Source: Actinomycetota bacterium (lineage in GTDB: Bacteria > Actinomycetota > Rubrobacteria > Rubrobacterales > Rubrobacteraceae). Taken from it: DNA of 9,949 bases. Under the pieces are notes generated by a model. That model saw only the letters and a list, made by a program, of their open reading frames with translations. It was not told where the DNA came from and ran no database searches. Below are positions 1 through 8,102 of this stretch, piece after piece; position 1 is the first letter of the stretch, and each line of letters begins with the position of its first letter. The position numbers and the translations under genes are program-made. The stretch spans positions 1-9,949 of the forward strand of contig JAIVIG010000317.1 in the NCBI GenBank assembly GCA_020200675.1. The letters run 5' to 3'.

Positions 1-1548
1 CCCCGCCGTATCCTGTGCACCGAGTACGTTTGCATCCCGCTGTAGCCTCCCATGGCGAGCACCCCGCGAGTCGAGACCGGGCCCACGGACGGGGTCGAGA
101 GGATATTACCGCCTTCGTTGTGCTCCCTTAGCCACTGGCCCACGGCCACTACCTCCGGCGGAGGAGGCCGGTCTATTCGACGTTGGGCCGGGCCGGCGCC
201 CTCTTCCAGGTTCTGCACCGCCTGCACCCCCACCACTGTTACCGCCAGGAAAGCAGCGAAGATCATCACCGGCGCCCGCGCTGCCGGCGACCGCAGGACC
301 GCCACGAAAGCCAGGGCCGCGAGGATGGCCAGCGGGAGGCTTAGATCTCGCTCGAAGCGGTCAGGGAAACTGCTCATGGTCGTGCGGCTACCGGCGAAGA
401 GCAACAGGGCCCACAAGAGAAGGGTGAGGTACGCCAGCTTCTGTGGCGCGACCATCCGATCCCGCCGCAGAAGATCTCCCGCCACCAGGAGCGCTCCCAG
501 CAAACCGAACCACAGCGCCGGCTGCGAGGTCGTCGTCAGCAGGTGGGCGAAATCGAAGGTGGGCTTGGTGCCCAGCGCCATCGCCACGGCCTCGCCCCCT
601 CTGCCCATCTCCGACCCGCTCAAGAGGCCGGCCACCAGGCGCGGCAGGTCGTAGGTGTCCCAGGCGTAGAGCATCGAGAGGAAGCCCAAAAGCGTGAACG
701 AGGAAAGCAGGGCGAGACCTCTCTCTCGCTCGCGGATGAGCAGGTAGGGCAAGAACAGCAGCCCCACCAGCCCGAGCAGCGCCGCCTCGTACAGGCTCGC
801 GACCATGTGGTAGAAGACTACCGAGGAGCCGAGGATCGCCAGGGCCAGCTGGTCCCGAACGGAGGAAGAGGCGTACAGCCGGATGAGCGCGGCGACGGCC
901 AGGACGAGCAGGAACACGCCTATCAGGTTGGGATACCTGGCGTGGCTGACGTGCTCGTAGGAGCCGCCCGCGATCAGGCCGGAGAAGAGAGCGGCGGCCA
1001 CGCCGTACTCCCAGCCCCACAACCGGCGCGCCAGCGCGTAGCACGCAAGCGCGGGCAACAACAGGAGCGCGGGGGCCAAGACCGCGAAGAGCTTCAACGG
1101 CTCCAGCCCGCTCAGGCCGGAGACCCCCGCGGCCAGGACGTGGAAGCCGGGCGGGTACAACATAAAGGATCCGGTAGATCCTTCGGAGAGCATCATGCTC
1201 ACCATCACCGCGTGCTCGTACTTGTCCACGCCGCGCGGGAACGGCCAGTCGTACCGCATGGGACCGGGATAGCTCCGCAAGAGCACGAGCAGCACCACCG
1301 CTGAAAGCAGGAGCCAGCGCGCTCCCGAGACAACCGACGATTCCCGGAACTCGGAGATCTCCTTGCCCGCCGAAGAGACGCGCCTGCACCAGCGCGCCGG
1401 TCGGCACCAGCGCGGCGGAGAACCCCACCGAGTAGGCGAGCCGCTCGGCGCGATCTGCGGTGGCGCACAAACACCCCGCCCAGAACCATCCCGGCACGAC
1501 TCCGACCAGGAGGGCCGCCGGGAGCGACCGGACCAGATCAAGGATCAC
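1..1548 (-). CDS. Polytopic membrane protein, GT-C glycosyltransferase-like; 3' end off the window; frame break near N-terminus
   Basis: The gene starts at a GTG (1548-1546) with an AGGGG about 8 bases upstream. The first ~60 residues give two hydrophobic stretches (LPAALLVGVVPGWFWAG and a helix ending ALVQARLF). Near 1355-1371 the good reading shifts by one base. The second frame (codons with lowest base divisible by 3) is then open without a stop to base 1. It encodes about ten more hydrophobic helices, an early loop with acidic residues and a YPPGFHVLAA motif, and a C-terminal soluble stretch (VVAVGQWLREHNEGGNILSTP). A many-helix core with an acidic first loop and an extracytoplasmic tail resembles GT-C enzymes that use polyprenyl-linked sugars. 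That assignment is by architecture, not by a diagnostic motif. The break may be a real frameshift, a small deletion or a sequencing error. Codons in the first frame below about 1355 are not the real protein. Confidence 0.7.
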
Positions 1549-1566
1549 GCTCAGCCCCTGTGTTTC

Positions 1567-1602
1567 GAGACCGATTCATTCCGGAAGCTTAGCATCGGTC
1601 TC
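1567..1602. repeat. Perfect 9-bp inverted repeat
   Basis: GAGACCGAT (1567-1575) and ATCGGTCTC (1594-1602) are exact reverse complements separated by 18 bases. It lies in the 120-bp gap between the GFA-family gene and the start of the membrane-protein gene, just upstream of the latter's GTG. No run of T follows on the minus strand, so it does not look like a standard intrinsic terminator. It could be an operator for the membrane-protein gene or a stem at the end of the suf transcript; the sequence does not decide. Confidence 0.5.
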
Positions 1603-1668
1603 CGGCGCCATACCCCGGTCGGTCAGCTAGAAAAAGCGTGCGCGTACGGCAGAGAGCGCGTTCGGATC

Positions 1669-2154
1669 TCAGCCGCTTTGCGATTCGTCGAGGAGACCGT
1701 GGCGGTGATGCCAGCCGGCGAGCGACTCGTCCGGGCCCTCGGGAAAGTGTTTGTCGTTCTCTCCCGAAGGGATCTCGCACCACGGCGCGGCGTAATCGAG
1801 CATGATATGCACCTTTTCCGGGGGCTTCGGGAGCGGGGTGTCTATCGCGGACGCGAAGGGGTGGACGAGCTCTGGCCAGCGCGGATCAAAGACCCAGAGC
1901 GCGCTGCCGCAGTTCCCGCAAAAGCGCCTCTGGGCAGGGCTCAGTTCGCCGTCTATCCGGGCCTGGTAGACGGAGATACTCTCCTCGCCATCGACCTCCA
2001 GCGTGTCCGAGAGCCCACCGAGGTTGATCGCGTACCCGCCCCCACCCGCCGTCTTGCGGCAGATGGAGCAGTAGCAGAGCATGAACGGGTAGGGCTCCGG
2101 CGACTCGAGGCGGAACCGGACGGCCCCGCATCGGCAGCTTCCTTCGAGCAGCAT
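1669..2154 (-). CDS. GFA/CENP-V family zinc-binding protein (Mss4-like fold)
   Basis: This 161-residue protein has the cysteine layout of the GFA (glutathione-dependent formaldehyde-activating enzyme / centromere protein V) family: C7-x-C9, C27-x-C29-x2-C32 and C79-x2-C82, with FCGNCGSALW near the middle. Family members bind structural zinc, and a few react with glutathione-formaldehyde adducts. Most are uncharacterised, so formaldehyde activity should not be assumed. The ATG at 2154 has a strong site AGGAGG (2159-2164) four bases upstream. The start lies 30 bp after the sufU stop with no terminator between, so it is probably the last gene of the suf transcript. A role in thiol or metal handling would fit that position but is inference. 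The TGA stop is at 1669-1671. Confidence 0.86.
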   Translation of the reverse strand: MLLEGSCRCGAVRFRLESPEPYPFMLCYCSICRKTAGGGGYAINLGGLSDTLEVDGEESISVYQARIDGELSPAQRRFCGNCGSALWVFDPRWPELVHPFASAIDTPLPKPPEKVHIMLDYAAPWCEIPSGENDKHFPEGPDESLAGWHHRHGLLDESQSG

Positions 2155-2184
2155 GGATCCTCCTCAGATGAGATCGCCGACTTA

Positions 2185-2598
2185 CTACTTTTTGCTTCCG
2201 AGCCCCCGCTGGAAAGCGGTCCAGGCGAGGGTCGCGCACTTGATGCGGGAGGGGTACTGGATCACACCCTTCAGCGCGGCCAGATCCTCCATCTCCGGAA
2301 ACTCCTCTTCGCCGACCATCATGGCTTTGAAGTGGGAGATCTCTGCCTCCGCCTCTTCGCGGCTCTTGCCCATGAGCCGCCCGGTCATCATCGAGGCCGA
2401 GGCCTGGGAGATGGAGCAGCCCCTCCCGCTGAACTTCACGTCGGCTACGCTATCCCCGTCGAAGGCGGCGTACACCGTTATCTCGTCGCCGCAGAGGGGG
2501 TTGAGGAGGTACTCCTCCAGGTCTGCGTCCTCCAACTCGCCCCGGTTCCGTGGGCGCTGGTAGTGGTCCATGATGACCTGCGTGTAGAGATCGCGCAT
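2185..2598 (-). CDS. sufU: SufU, zinc-dependent sulfur-transfer partner of SufS
   Basis: SufU takes the persulfide sulfur from the SufS cysteine desulfurase and passes it to the SufBCD scaffold. From the ATG at 2598 the protein is 137 residues. It begins with the typical MRDLYTQVIMDHYQRPRNRG and keeps the zinc and catalytic residues: C36 and D38 (NPLCGDE), C61 (GRGCSIS) and C121 (KCATLAW). The insert between the second and third cysteines separates SufU from plain IscU. The start is uncertain: TTG 2610 would overlap the sufS stop by 8 bp, and GTG 2601 and ATG 2598 follow that stop (2603-2605) within a few bases. No strong Shine-Dalgarno site is present, so translation is probably coupled to sufS. 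ATG 2598 was chosen because conserved SufU sequence starts there. The stop is TAG at 2185-2187. Confidence 0.93.
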   Translation of the reverse strand: MRDLYTQVIMDHYQRPRNRGELEDADLEEYLLNPLCGDEITVYAAFDGDSVADVKFSGRGCSISQASASMMTGRLMGKSREEAEAEISHFKAMMVGEEEFPEMEDLAALKGVIQYPSRIKCATLAWTAFQRGLGSKK

Positions 2599-2602
2599 CA
2601 CG

Positions 2603-3829
2603 CTAGGCAAACGCCCCGAAGAACTCGCGGGCGCGCTGAAGCGCCCCGACCAGCGCGTCCACCTCTTCTTCGGTGTTGTAGAGGTAGAAGCTCGCCCTGG
2701 CTGTCGCCGCGACGCCGAGGCGGCGCATCAGAGGCTGGGCGCAGTGGTGGCCGCTCCTTATCGCAACGCCCTCCTCATCCAGGAGCTGGGAGAGGTCGTG
2801 CGGGTGCACGTCAGGCAGGGAGAAGGAGACGAGCCCGGTCCGGTCCGAGGAAGGACCGTACAGGGTGATGCCTTCGATCTCCGAGAGCCGACGATACGCG
2901 TACTCCCCGAGCCGCCTCTCGTGCTCCCGGACATTCTCCATGCCCAGTTCGTCGAGGTAGTCCACGGCGGCGCCGAGGCCGACGGCCTGGGCGACGTTCA
3001 TGGTTCCGGCCTCGAACTTGTAGGGAAGGTCGTTCCAGGTTGAGTGATCCAGGTGGACCTCCCGGATCATCTCCCCTCCGCCGAGGAAGGGATCCATATC
3101 CTCCAGAACCTCCGGCTTACCCCACAGAACCCCGACGCCCGTGGGCCCGAGCATCTTGTGCCCGCTGCACGCGTAGAAGTCGCACCCCAGAGCCTCGACG
3201 CTCACCGGCAGGTGCGGCGCGCTCTGCGCCCCGTCCACCAGCATGAGGGCGCCGGCCTCGTGGGCGAGCTCCGCCAACCTCTCGACAGGGTTTATGGTGG
3301 CGAGCACGTTCGAGGCGTGGATGCAGCCGACGAGCCTGGTCCTCGGGCCGATCAGACGCTCCGCCGCCTCCATGTCCAGCGTGCCGTCATCGAGGATCGG
3401 GATGAAGCGCAGCTTCGCGCCGGTCGCCCGCGCGGCGAGCTGCCAGGGGACGAGGTTCGAGTGGTGCTCGGCCTCGGTCAACACAATCTCGTCGCCTTCG
3501 CGCAAGAATTTACGGCCCCAGGCGTGGGCGACAAGGTTTATGGCCTCGGTCGTGCCGCGGGTGAAGATGAGGCCCCGGACGTCCGGTGCGCTGAGGAAAC
3601 GGGCCATCTTCCGCCTCGCCTCCTCGTAGGCCGCCGTTGCTTCTTCGGCGAGGCGGTGGACGCCGCGGTGGATGTTGGCGTTGTGTTCTTCGTAGTATTC
3701 GGTGAGTGCCTGGATCACCCGCCGCGGCTTCTGGGAGGTCGCTGCGTTGTCCAGGTAGACGAGCTTTTTCCCGTCGATCCTCCGGTCGAGGATGGGAAAG
3801 TCGCGCCGGATCTCCTCTACGTCGTACAT
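2603..3829 (-). CDS. sufS: SufS, PLP-dependent cysteine desulfurase
   Basis: SufS removes sulfur from L-cysteine, giving alanine and an enzyme-bound persulfide for Fe-S cluster assembly in the cytoplasm. The 408-residue product is normal length for the family. Landmarks are the PLP region at EAEHHSNLVPW (119-129), D199 in VDGAQ, the PLP-binding lysine K225 in SGHKMLGPTG, and the catalytic cysteine C363 in RSGHHCAQP, typical of group II (SufS/CsdA) enzymes. The frame stays open upstream to 4003, but those codons overlap the Rieske gene and do not resemble SufS. The ATG at 3829 has an AGGGGG about 6 bases upstream and begins MYDVEEIRRDFPILDR, as expected. It starts 2 bp after the Rieske stop. 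The sufU gene follows within 4 bp of the TAG stop. Confidence 0.96.
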   Translation of the reverse strand: MYDVEEIRRDFPILDRRIDGKKLVYLDNAATSQKPRRVIQALTEYYEEHNANIHRGVHRLAEEATAAYEEARRKMARFLSAPDVRGLIFTRGTTEAINLVAHAWGRKFLREGDEIVLTEAEHHSNLVPWQLAARATGAKLRFIPILDDGTLDMEAAERLIGPRTRLVGCIHASNVLATINPVERLAELAHEAGALMLVDGAQSAPHLPVSVEALGCDFYACSGHKMLGPTGVGVLWGKPEVLEDMDPFLGGGEMIREVHLDHSTWNDLPYKFEAGTMNVAQAVGLGAAVDYLDELGMENVREHERRLGEYAYRRLSEIEGITLYGPSSDRTGLVSFSLPDVHPHDLSQLLDEEGVAIRSGHHCAQPLMRRLGVAATARASFYLYNTEEEVDALVGALQRAREFFGAFA

Positions 3830-3831
3830 CT

Positions 3832-4188
3832 CTACCCCCTGCGGCGTCTCCTGCCCATCGTCGGGCTGACCTTCGCCTCGCTGAGCGCCACGTAGATATC
3901 GTCGTCCTCGACCTTCACTTCGTGCTTGGGGACGGGTTTTACGGCCGGGAGGGTGAGCGCCTTCCCTGTGGTCACGTCGAACTTCGCGCCGTGGCGGGGG
4001 CACTTTATCTGGGAGCCGATCAGCTCTCCCTGGTCAAGCGACCCGGCGTCATGAGTGCAAACGTCCTCGATGGCGTGGAACTCGCCGCCGACGTTGCAGA
4101 GCGCAACCCTGTGTCCCTCCACCTCGTAGACGTTCACCTCGCCGGGCGTGAGGTCTCCGGTCTTCGCTATCTTGTGGAACTCTGCCAT
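3832..4188 (-). CDS. Rieske-type [2Fe-2S] ferredoxin of the suf operon
   Basis: This 118-residue protein is a small single-domain Rieske protein. It has the two cluster-binding loops C44-T-H46 (VCTHDAGSLDQG) and C63-P-R-H66-G (KCPRHGAKFDV), which ligate a [2Fe-2S] cluster through two Cys and two His. It has no signal peptide or membrane helix, so it should be cytosolic, like the ferredoxin subunits of aromatic dioxygenases and NirD. No oxygenase gene is nearby. It sits between sufD and sufS, a position also seen in some actinobacterial suf operons, so it is more likely an electron carrier or cluster acceptor for Fe-S assembly; that role is inference. The start lies 5 bp after the sufD stop with only a weak purine-rich site. 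The C-terminus is an unusual basic run (GRRRRRG). The stop nearly touches the sufS Shine-Dalgarno site. Confidence 0.92.
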   Translation of the reverse strand: MAEFHKIAKTGDLTPGEVNVYEVEGHRVALCNVGGEFHAIEDVCTHDAGSLDQGELIGSQIKCPRHGAKFDVTTGKALTLPAVKPVPKHEVKVEDDDIYVALSEAKVSPTMGRRRRRG

Positions 4189-4193
4189 GCTCT

Positions 4194-5555
4194 CTAGGCC
4201 ACCCGCTCCTCGAAGCCGAGCCCGATCTTGGCCTCTATAGCCTTATCCAGCTTCGCCTTGAGGCCCTTGAGCGGGATGCGGCTCGTGACCTCTCCGAAGA
4301 AGCCGAAGACCACGAGCTTCTCGGCCTCGTGGCGAGGGATGCCGCGGCTCATCAGGTAGAAGGGCTCCACGTCATCGACCTGCCCCGTCGTCGAGCCGTG
4401 GGAGCACTTGACGTCGTCGGCCATGATCTCGAGGTTCGGCAAACTGACCGCCATCGCCTCGTCGGTCCCGAGGATGAGGTTCCGGTTCGTCTGGTAGGCG
4501 TCGGTCTTCTGCGCCCCCGGCTCGACCCGGATGAGCCCACTGAAGACCGCGAGCGACTCGTCCCTGAGAGCGCCCTTGTAGAGCAGGTCCGAGTGGGCGT
4601 TCGGCGCGATGTGGTCCTGCAAGGTGTGGTGGTCGAGGACCTGGTTCGAGTCGGCGAAGTAGAGGCCGAGCATCTCCGAGTCGCTCCCCGGCGCCGCGAG
4701 CCCCGCCTCGACGTTGGTACGGCTGAGCTCCGACCCCAGGGAGACCACCAGGCTGTTTATGACGGCGTCCCTCCCGGCCGAGGAGCGGATGGTGTTGAAG
4801 TGGAGCATGTTCCGCTCCCAGTTCTGCAAAGAGACGTAGTGAACGTTCGCGCCCTGCCCGACGAAGAGCTCGACCGCGCCGTTAGACAGAGCGGGCTCCT
4901 GGCCGCCGGCTGAGGCGTACTCGTCTATGTAGGTCAGCGTGGCGCCCTCCTCGACCACGACGAGGGTGCGCGGCATGATCGAGCCCGTGACGTCGAGCCA
5001 ACGGTAGCTCTGGATCGGGACCTCCACGTCCACCCCGCGCGGCACGTACAAAAACGACCCACCGGAGAACGCCGCAGCGCTCAGGGCCGCGAACTTGTCA
5101 TAGTCCTCGGGCACGAGCCCGAAGAGGCGCTCCCTAACGAGGTCCTCGTGCTCCCTTAGGGCGGTGTGCAGATCGGTGAAGACGACGCCCTTACGCGAAA
5201 GCTCCTCGTCTATACGAACAAAGGTCGTCTCGGAGTTGTGCTGGACGAGCAGGGCCGAGTTCTCCTCGCCCTCCTTTATGAGCCGCTGGACGGCGTCGGG
5301 GAGATCTCCCTCTTCACTTACGTCCGGGCTCGGGGCGTAGGGGAGGAAGTCCTCAACTCGCACGTCGGAGATGTCCGTGTAGCGCCACGCCTCGTCGCGT
5401 AGGCCGGGCATCGGCGTCTTCTCGAAGGTGCGCCACGCCGACAGGCGCTTCTCGGTAAGCCATGCAGGCTCGCTCTTGAACGCCGAGAGCGCCTTTATGG
5501 TCTCGACGCTGACGCCCTTGCTCTTGAGAACCTCCGGCACGCCGTTCGTGCTCAT
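4194..5555 (-). CDS. sufD: SufD, scaffold subunit of the SufBCD complex
   Basis: SufD pairs with SufB, and the heterodimer with SufC builds the nascent Fe-S cluster; SufD also affects iron entry. The 453-residue product has the N-terminal helical region (EPAWLTEKRLSAWRTFEKTPMPGLRDEAWRYTD, about 29-61). Then comes the right-handed beta-helix core (about 165-400), and the C-terminal helical SufC-binding region follows (EPFYLMSRGIPRHEAEKLVVFGFF). The core motif KCSHGSTTGQ places C384 and H386 where E. coli SufD has C358 and H360, residues linked to cluster assembly. SufB's conserved substrate cysteine motif EGCTAP is absent, which separates SufD from SufB. The ATG at 5555 has a GAAGGGTG site upstream. 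It is the only suf gene here set apart by a sizeable gap: 93 bp after sufB, holding a hairpin. Confidence 0.96.
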   Translation of the reverse strand: MSTNGVPEVLKSKGVSVETIKALSAFKSEPAWLTEKRLSAWRTFEKTPMPGLRDEAWRYTDISDVRVEDFLPYAPSPDVSEEGDLPDAVQRLIKEGEENSALLVQHNSETTFVRIDEELSRKGVVFTDLHTALREHEDLVRERLFGLVPEDYDKFAALSAAAFSGGSFLYVPRGVDVEVPIQSYRWLDVTGSIMPRTLVVVEEGATLTYIDEYASAGGQEPALSNGAVELFVGQGANVHYVSLQNWERNMLHFNTIRSSAGRDAVINSLVVSLGSELSRTNVEAGLAAPGSDSEMLGLYFADSNQVLDHHTLQDHIAPNAHSDLLYKGALRDESLAVFSGLIRVEPGAQKTDAYQTNRNLILGTDEAMAVSLPNLEIMADDVKCSHGSTTGQVDDVEPFYLMSRGIPRHEAEKLVVFGFFGEVTSRIPLKGLKAKLDKAIEAKIGLGFEERVA

Positions 5556-5579
5556 GTATCACCCTTCTGTCTCGTCTCG

Positions 5580-5613
5580 AAAACGGGGGCGGACTCAAAA
5601 GAGAGCCCGCCCC
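5580..5613 (-). terminator. Strong terminator-like hairpin between sufB and sufD
   Basis: On the minus strand an 11-bp stem (GGGGCGGGCTC pairing with GAGTCCGCCCC, one G-U pair in RNA) closes a 6-base loop and is followed by CG then TTTT. In plus coordinates the arms are 5603-5613 and 5586-5596, and the T run is at 5580-5583. This is the form of an intrinsic terminator, though the T run is short. It falls inside the operon, 35 bp after the sufB stop and 25-30 bp before the sufD start. It may act as a partial terminator or as an RNA stabiliser that raises sufCB above the downstream genes. Confidence 0.6.
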
Positions 5614-5648
5614 GCCAAACTTGCTCTGCAACTGTCGGTCGTAAAAAC

Positions 5649-7061
5649 CTAGCCGACCGAGCCTTCCATTTCGAGCTGGATCAAGCGGTTCAGCTCGATG
5701 GCGTACTCGAGCGGGAGCTCCTTGGCGATCGGCTCGATGAAGCCGTTGACGACCATCGCCATCGCCTCTTCCTCTGAGAGGCCCCGGCTCATGAGGTAGA
5801 AGAGCTGGTCCTCGCCGACCTTCGAGACCGTAGCCTCGTGCTCGGTCGTGACCTTCTTCTCCTCGATCTCGATGTACGGATAGGTGTCCGTCCGCGCCCT
5901 CTCGTCGAGCAACAACGCGTCGCACTCGACCCGGCTCTTGGAGCCCTCCGCCCCCTCGTGCATCTTCAAGAGGCCGCGGTACGTCGAGCGTCCGGTCCCC
6001 TTCGAGATGGACTTGGAGGTGATGCGGCTCGAGGTGTTCGGCGCGGCGTGGACGACCTTGCCGCCCGCGTCCTGGTGCTGCCCGTCGCCGGCATAGGCGA
6101 CCGAGAGGATCTCGCCGCGGGCGCCCTCGCCCATCAGGTAGACCGCAGGGTACTTCATCGTGAGCTTGGAGCCGAGGTTGCCGTCAACCCACTCGACGGT
6201 GGCGTTCTCGTACGCGACCGCCCGCTTCGTAACCAGGTTGTAGGTGTTGTGCGACCAGTTCTGGATGGTCGAGTACCGGATCCTGGCAGTCGGCTTGGCG
6301 ACGAGCTCGACGACCGCCGAGTGCAGCGAGTTCGTGGTGTACGTCGGGGCGGTGCAGCCCTCGATGTAGTGGACGTAAGCACCCTCGTCGGCGATGATGA
6401 GCGTCCGCTCGAACTGGCCCATGTTCTCCGCGTTGATGCGGAAGTACGCCTGCAGCGGGATGTCCACGTGGACCCCCGGCGGGACGTACACGAACGAGCC
6501 GCCCGACCAGACCGCGGAGTTCAGCGCCGCGAACTTGTTGTCGTCCGGCGGGATGATGGTGCCGAAGTACTCGCGCACGAGGTCCTCGTGCTCACGCAGG
6601 CCCCCGTCCATGTCCAGGAAGAGGACGCCGGCCTTCTCCCACTCCTCCTTGAGTGAGTGGTAGACGACCTCGGACTCGTACTGGGCGCCGACGCCGGCCA
6701 GGATCTCTCGCTCGGCCTGCGGGATGCCCAGCTTATCGAAGGTGTTGCGGATGTCGTCCGGCACGTCGTCCCAGCTACGTCCCTGGTTCTCCATCGGGCG
6801 GATGTAGTAGTGGATGTCGTCGAAGTTCAGCCCGGAGAGATCGCCGCCCCAGGTGGGGGTGGGCCTCGCCCAGAACGCCTTGAGGGCGTTCAAGCGGAAC
6901 TCGAGCATCCACTCGGGCTCCTTTTTGTGCATGGAGATCATGGCCACGATCTCCTCGTCGAGCCCCTTGCGCGGGGTCTTGAAGAAGTACTCCTCCGGAT
7001 CGCGGAATCCGAATTTGTACTCGTCGAGCCCGAGCCCCTGTATGGTCTTGTCTTCGGGCAT
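5649..7061 (-). CDS. sufB: SufB, core scaffold of the SufBCD Fe-S assembly complex
   Basis: SufB receives sulfur and helps build the new Fe-S cluster at its interface with SufD, driven by SufC ATPase. The 470-residue product matches the usual SufB length and shows family sequence throughout: the N-terminal EPEWMLEFRLNALKAF (48-63), the beta-helix core, EGCTAPTYTTNSLHSAVVEL with C236 (the region of E. coli C254), SRVECDALLLDE with C380 (likely equivalent to E. coli C405), and the C-terminal EHEATVSKVGEDQLFYLMSRG. The ATG at 7061 has a near-ideal AGGAGG (7069-7074) seven bases upstream, overlapping the last base of the sufC stop. This is the strongest ribosome binding site in the operon and fits a need for abundant SufB. 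The TAG stop at 5649-5651 is followed by the 93-bp gap with the hairpin. Confidence 0.97.
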   Translation of the reverse strand: MPEDKTIQGLGLDEYKFGFRDPEEYFFKTPRKGLDEEIVAMISMHKKEPEWMLEFRLNALKAFWARPTPTWGGDLSGLNFDDIHYYIRPMENQGRSWDDVPDDIRNTFDKLGIPQAEREILAGVGAQYESEVVYHSLKEEWEKAGVLFLDMDGGLREHEDLVREYFGTIIPPDDNKFAALNSAVWSGGSFVYVPPGVHVDIPLQAYFRINAENMGQFERTLIIADEGAYVHYIEGCTAPTYTTNSLHSAVVELVAKPTARIRYSTIQNWSHNTYNLVTKRAVAYENATVEWVDGNLGSKLTMKYPAVYLMGEGARGEILSVAYAGDGQHQDAGGKVVHAAPNTSSRITSKSISKGTGRSTYRGLLKMHEGAEGSKSRVECDALLLDERARTDTYPYIEIEEKKVTTEHEATVSKVGEDQLFYLMSRGLSEEEAMAMVVNGFIEPIAKELPLEYAIELNRLIQLEMEGSVG

Positions 7062-7068
7062 TCCCTTT

Positions 7069-7073
7069 CCTCC

Positions 7074-7074
<1 letters not shown>
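7069..7074 (-). promoter_or_regulatory. Strong Shine-Dalgarno site of sufB
   Basis: AGGAGG on the minus strand lies seven bases before the sufB ATG, and its first base is the last base of the sufC TAA stop. The arrangement favours coupled translation of sufC and sufB and fixes the sufB start. Confidence 0.8.
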
Positions 7075-7821
<747 letters not shown>

Positions 7822-7826
<5 letters not shown>

Positions 7827-7906
7827 CGAACCCCTGACAGACAGCTCGCCGTATCAAACTTGCTACATTTACACAGCTATTTAACCACAGCATCGTACCC
7901 CTAACA
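7822..7906. repeat. Imperfect 18-bp direct repeat of the sufC start context
   Basis: Bases 7822-7839 and 7889-7906 match at 16 of 18 positions. The near copy contains the sufC Shine-Dalgarno site and ATG. The far copy, 67 bp upstream, has the same AGGGG-to-ATGCT arrangement but in a different reading frame, so it cannot add residues to SufC. It may be a fossil duplication or a decoy ribosome site; it lies upstream of the proposed transcription start. Confidence 0.5.
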
Positions 7907-7907
7907 A
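7879..7907 (-). promoter_or_regulatory. Candidate sigma70-type promoter of the suf operon
   Basis: On the minus strand TTGTTA (plus 7902-7907) is separated by 17 bases from TTAAAT (plus 7879-7884). Each box matches the consensus at four of six positions, and the spacing is ideal. It lies in the locally most A/T-rich stretch upstream of sufC and would give a leader of roughly 45 bases. No clear operator for SufR or another Fe-S regulator is recognisable. The assignment rests on sequence alone. Confidence 0.42.
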
Positions 7908-8102
7908 TGTCGCGTGATCTGGATCAATAACGTTCCTGAAAGCAGAGAAACTGCTTTTTCAAGCGCGTTTTCGTTGGCGGAGCGACCCGAAGGCCATCAT
8001 GCTGCGAGCCGTTGTCATCAACGGCCGTCAGGGTAGAGTTTGTAACATCTCCAGGGTCCCAAACCGGGTTTTATTGGGAATGCTTCTCAACAAGAGCGTT
8101 TA

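Noticed and set aside
388..1354. Continuation of the first membrane-protein frame down to 388
   Set aside because: After the frame break this frame becomes Arg/Pro/Gly-rich and loses all helices, while the shifted frame gives normal membrane-protein sequence.
1630..1634. Five-T run on the minus strand as a terminator after the GFA gene
   Set aside because: No convincing stem precedes it; only a four-base GCGC match is possible.
1363..2868. Plus-strand 501-codon open frame across five minus-strand features
   Set aside because: It crosses the GFA, sufU and sufS genes and intergenic sequence antisense, and has no recognisable domain.
3044..3895. Long plus-strand open frame opposite sufS and the Rieske gene
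   Set aside because: It mirrors well-supported genes; its residues are low-complexity Arg/Val/Asp-rich and match no family. Such frames are common opposite high-GC genes.
5838..6656. Plus-strand 272-codon open frame opposite sufB
   Set aside because: SufB on the other strand is unmistakable; this frame has no ribosome site or domain sequence.
7939..7959. Hairpin AAAGCAG/CTGCTTT with T run on the plus strand as a terminator
   Set aside because: No plus-strand gene ends here and the stem is only 7 bp and A/T-rich; kept only as a note in the intergenic entry.
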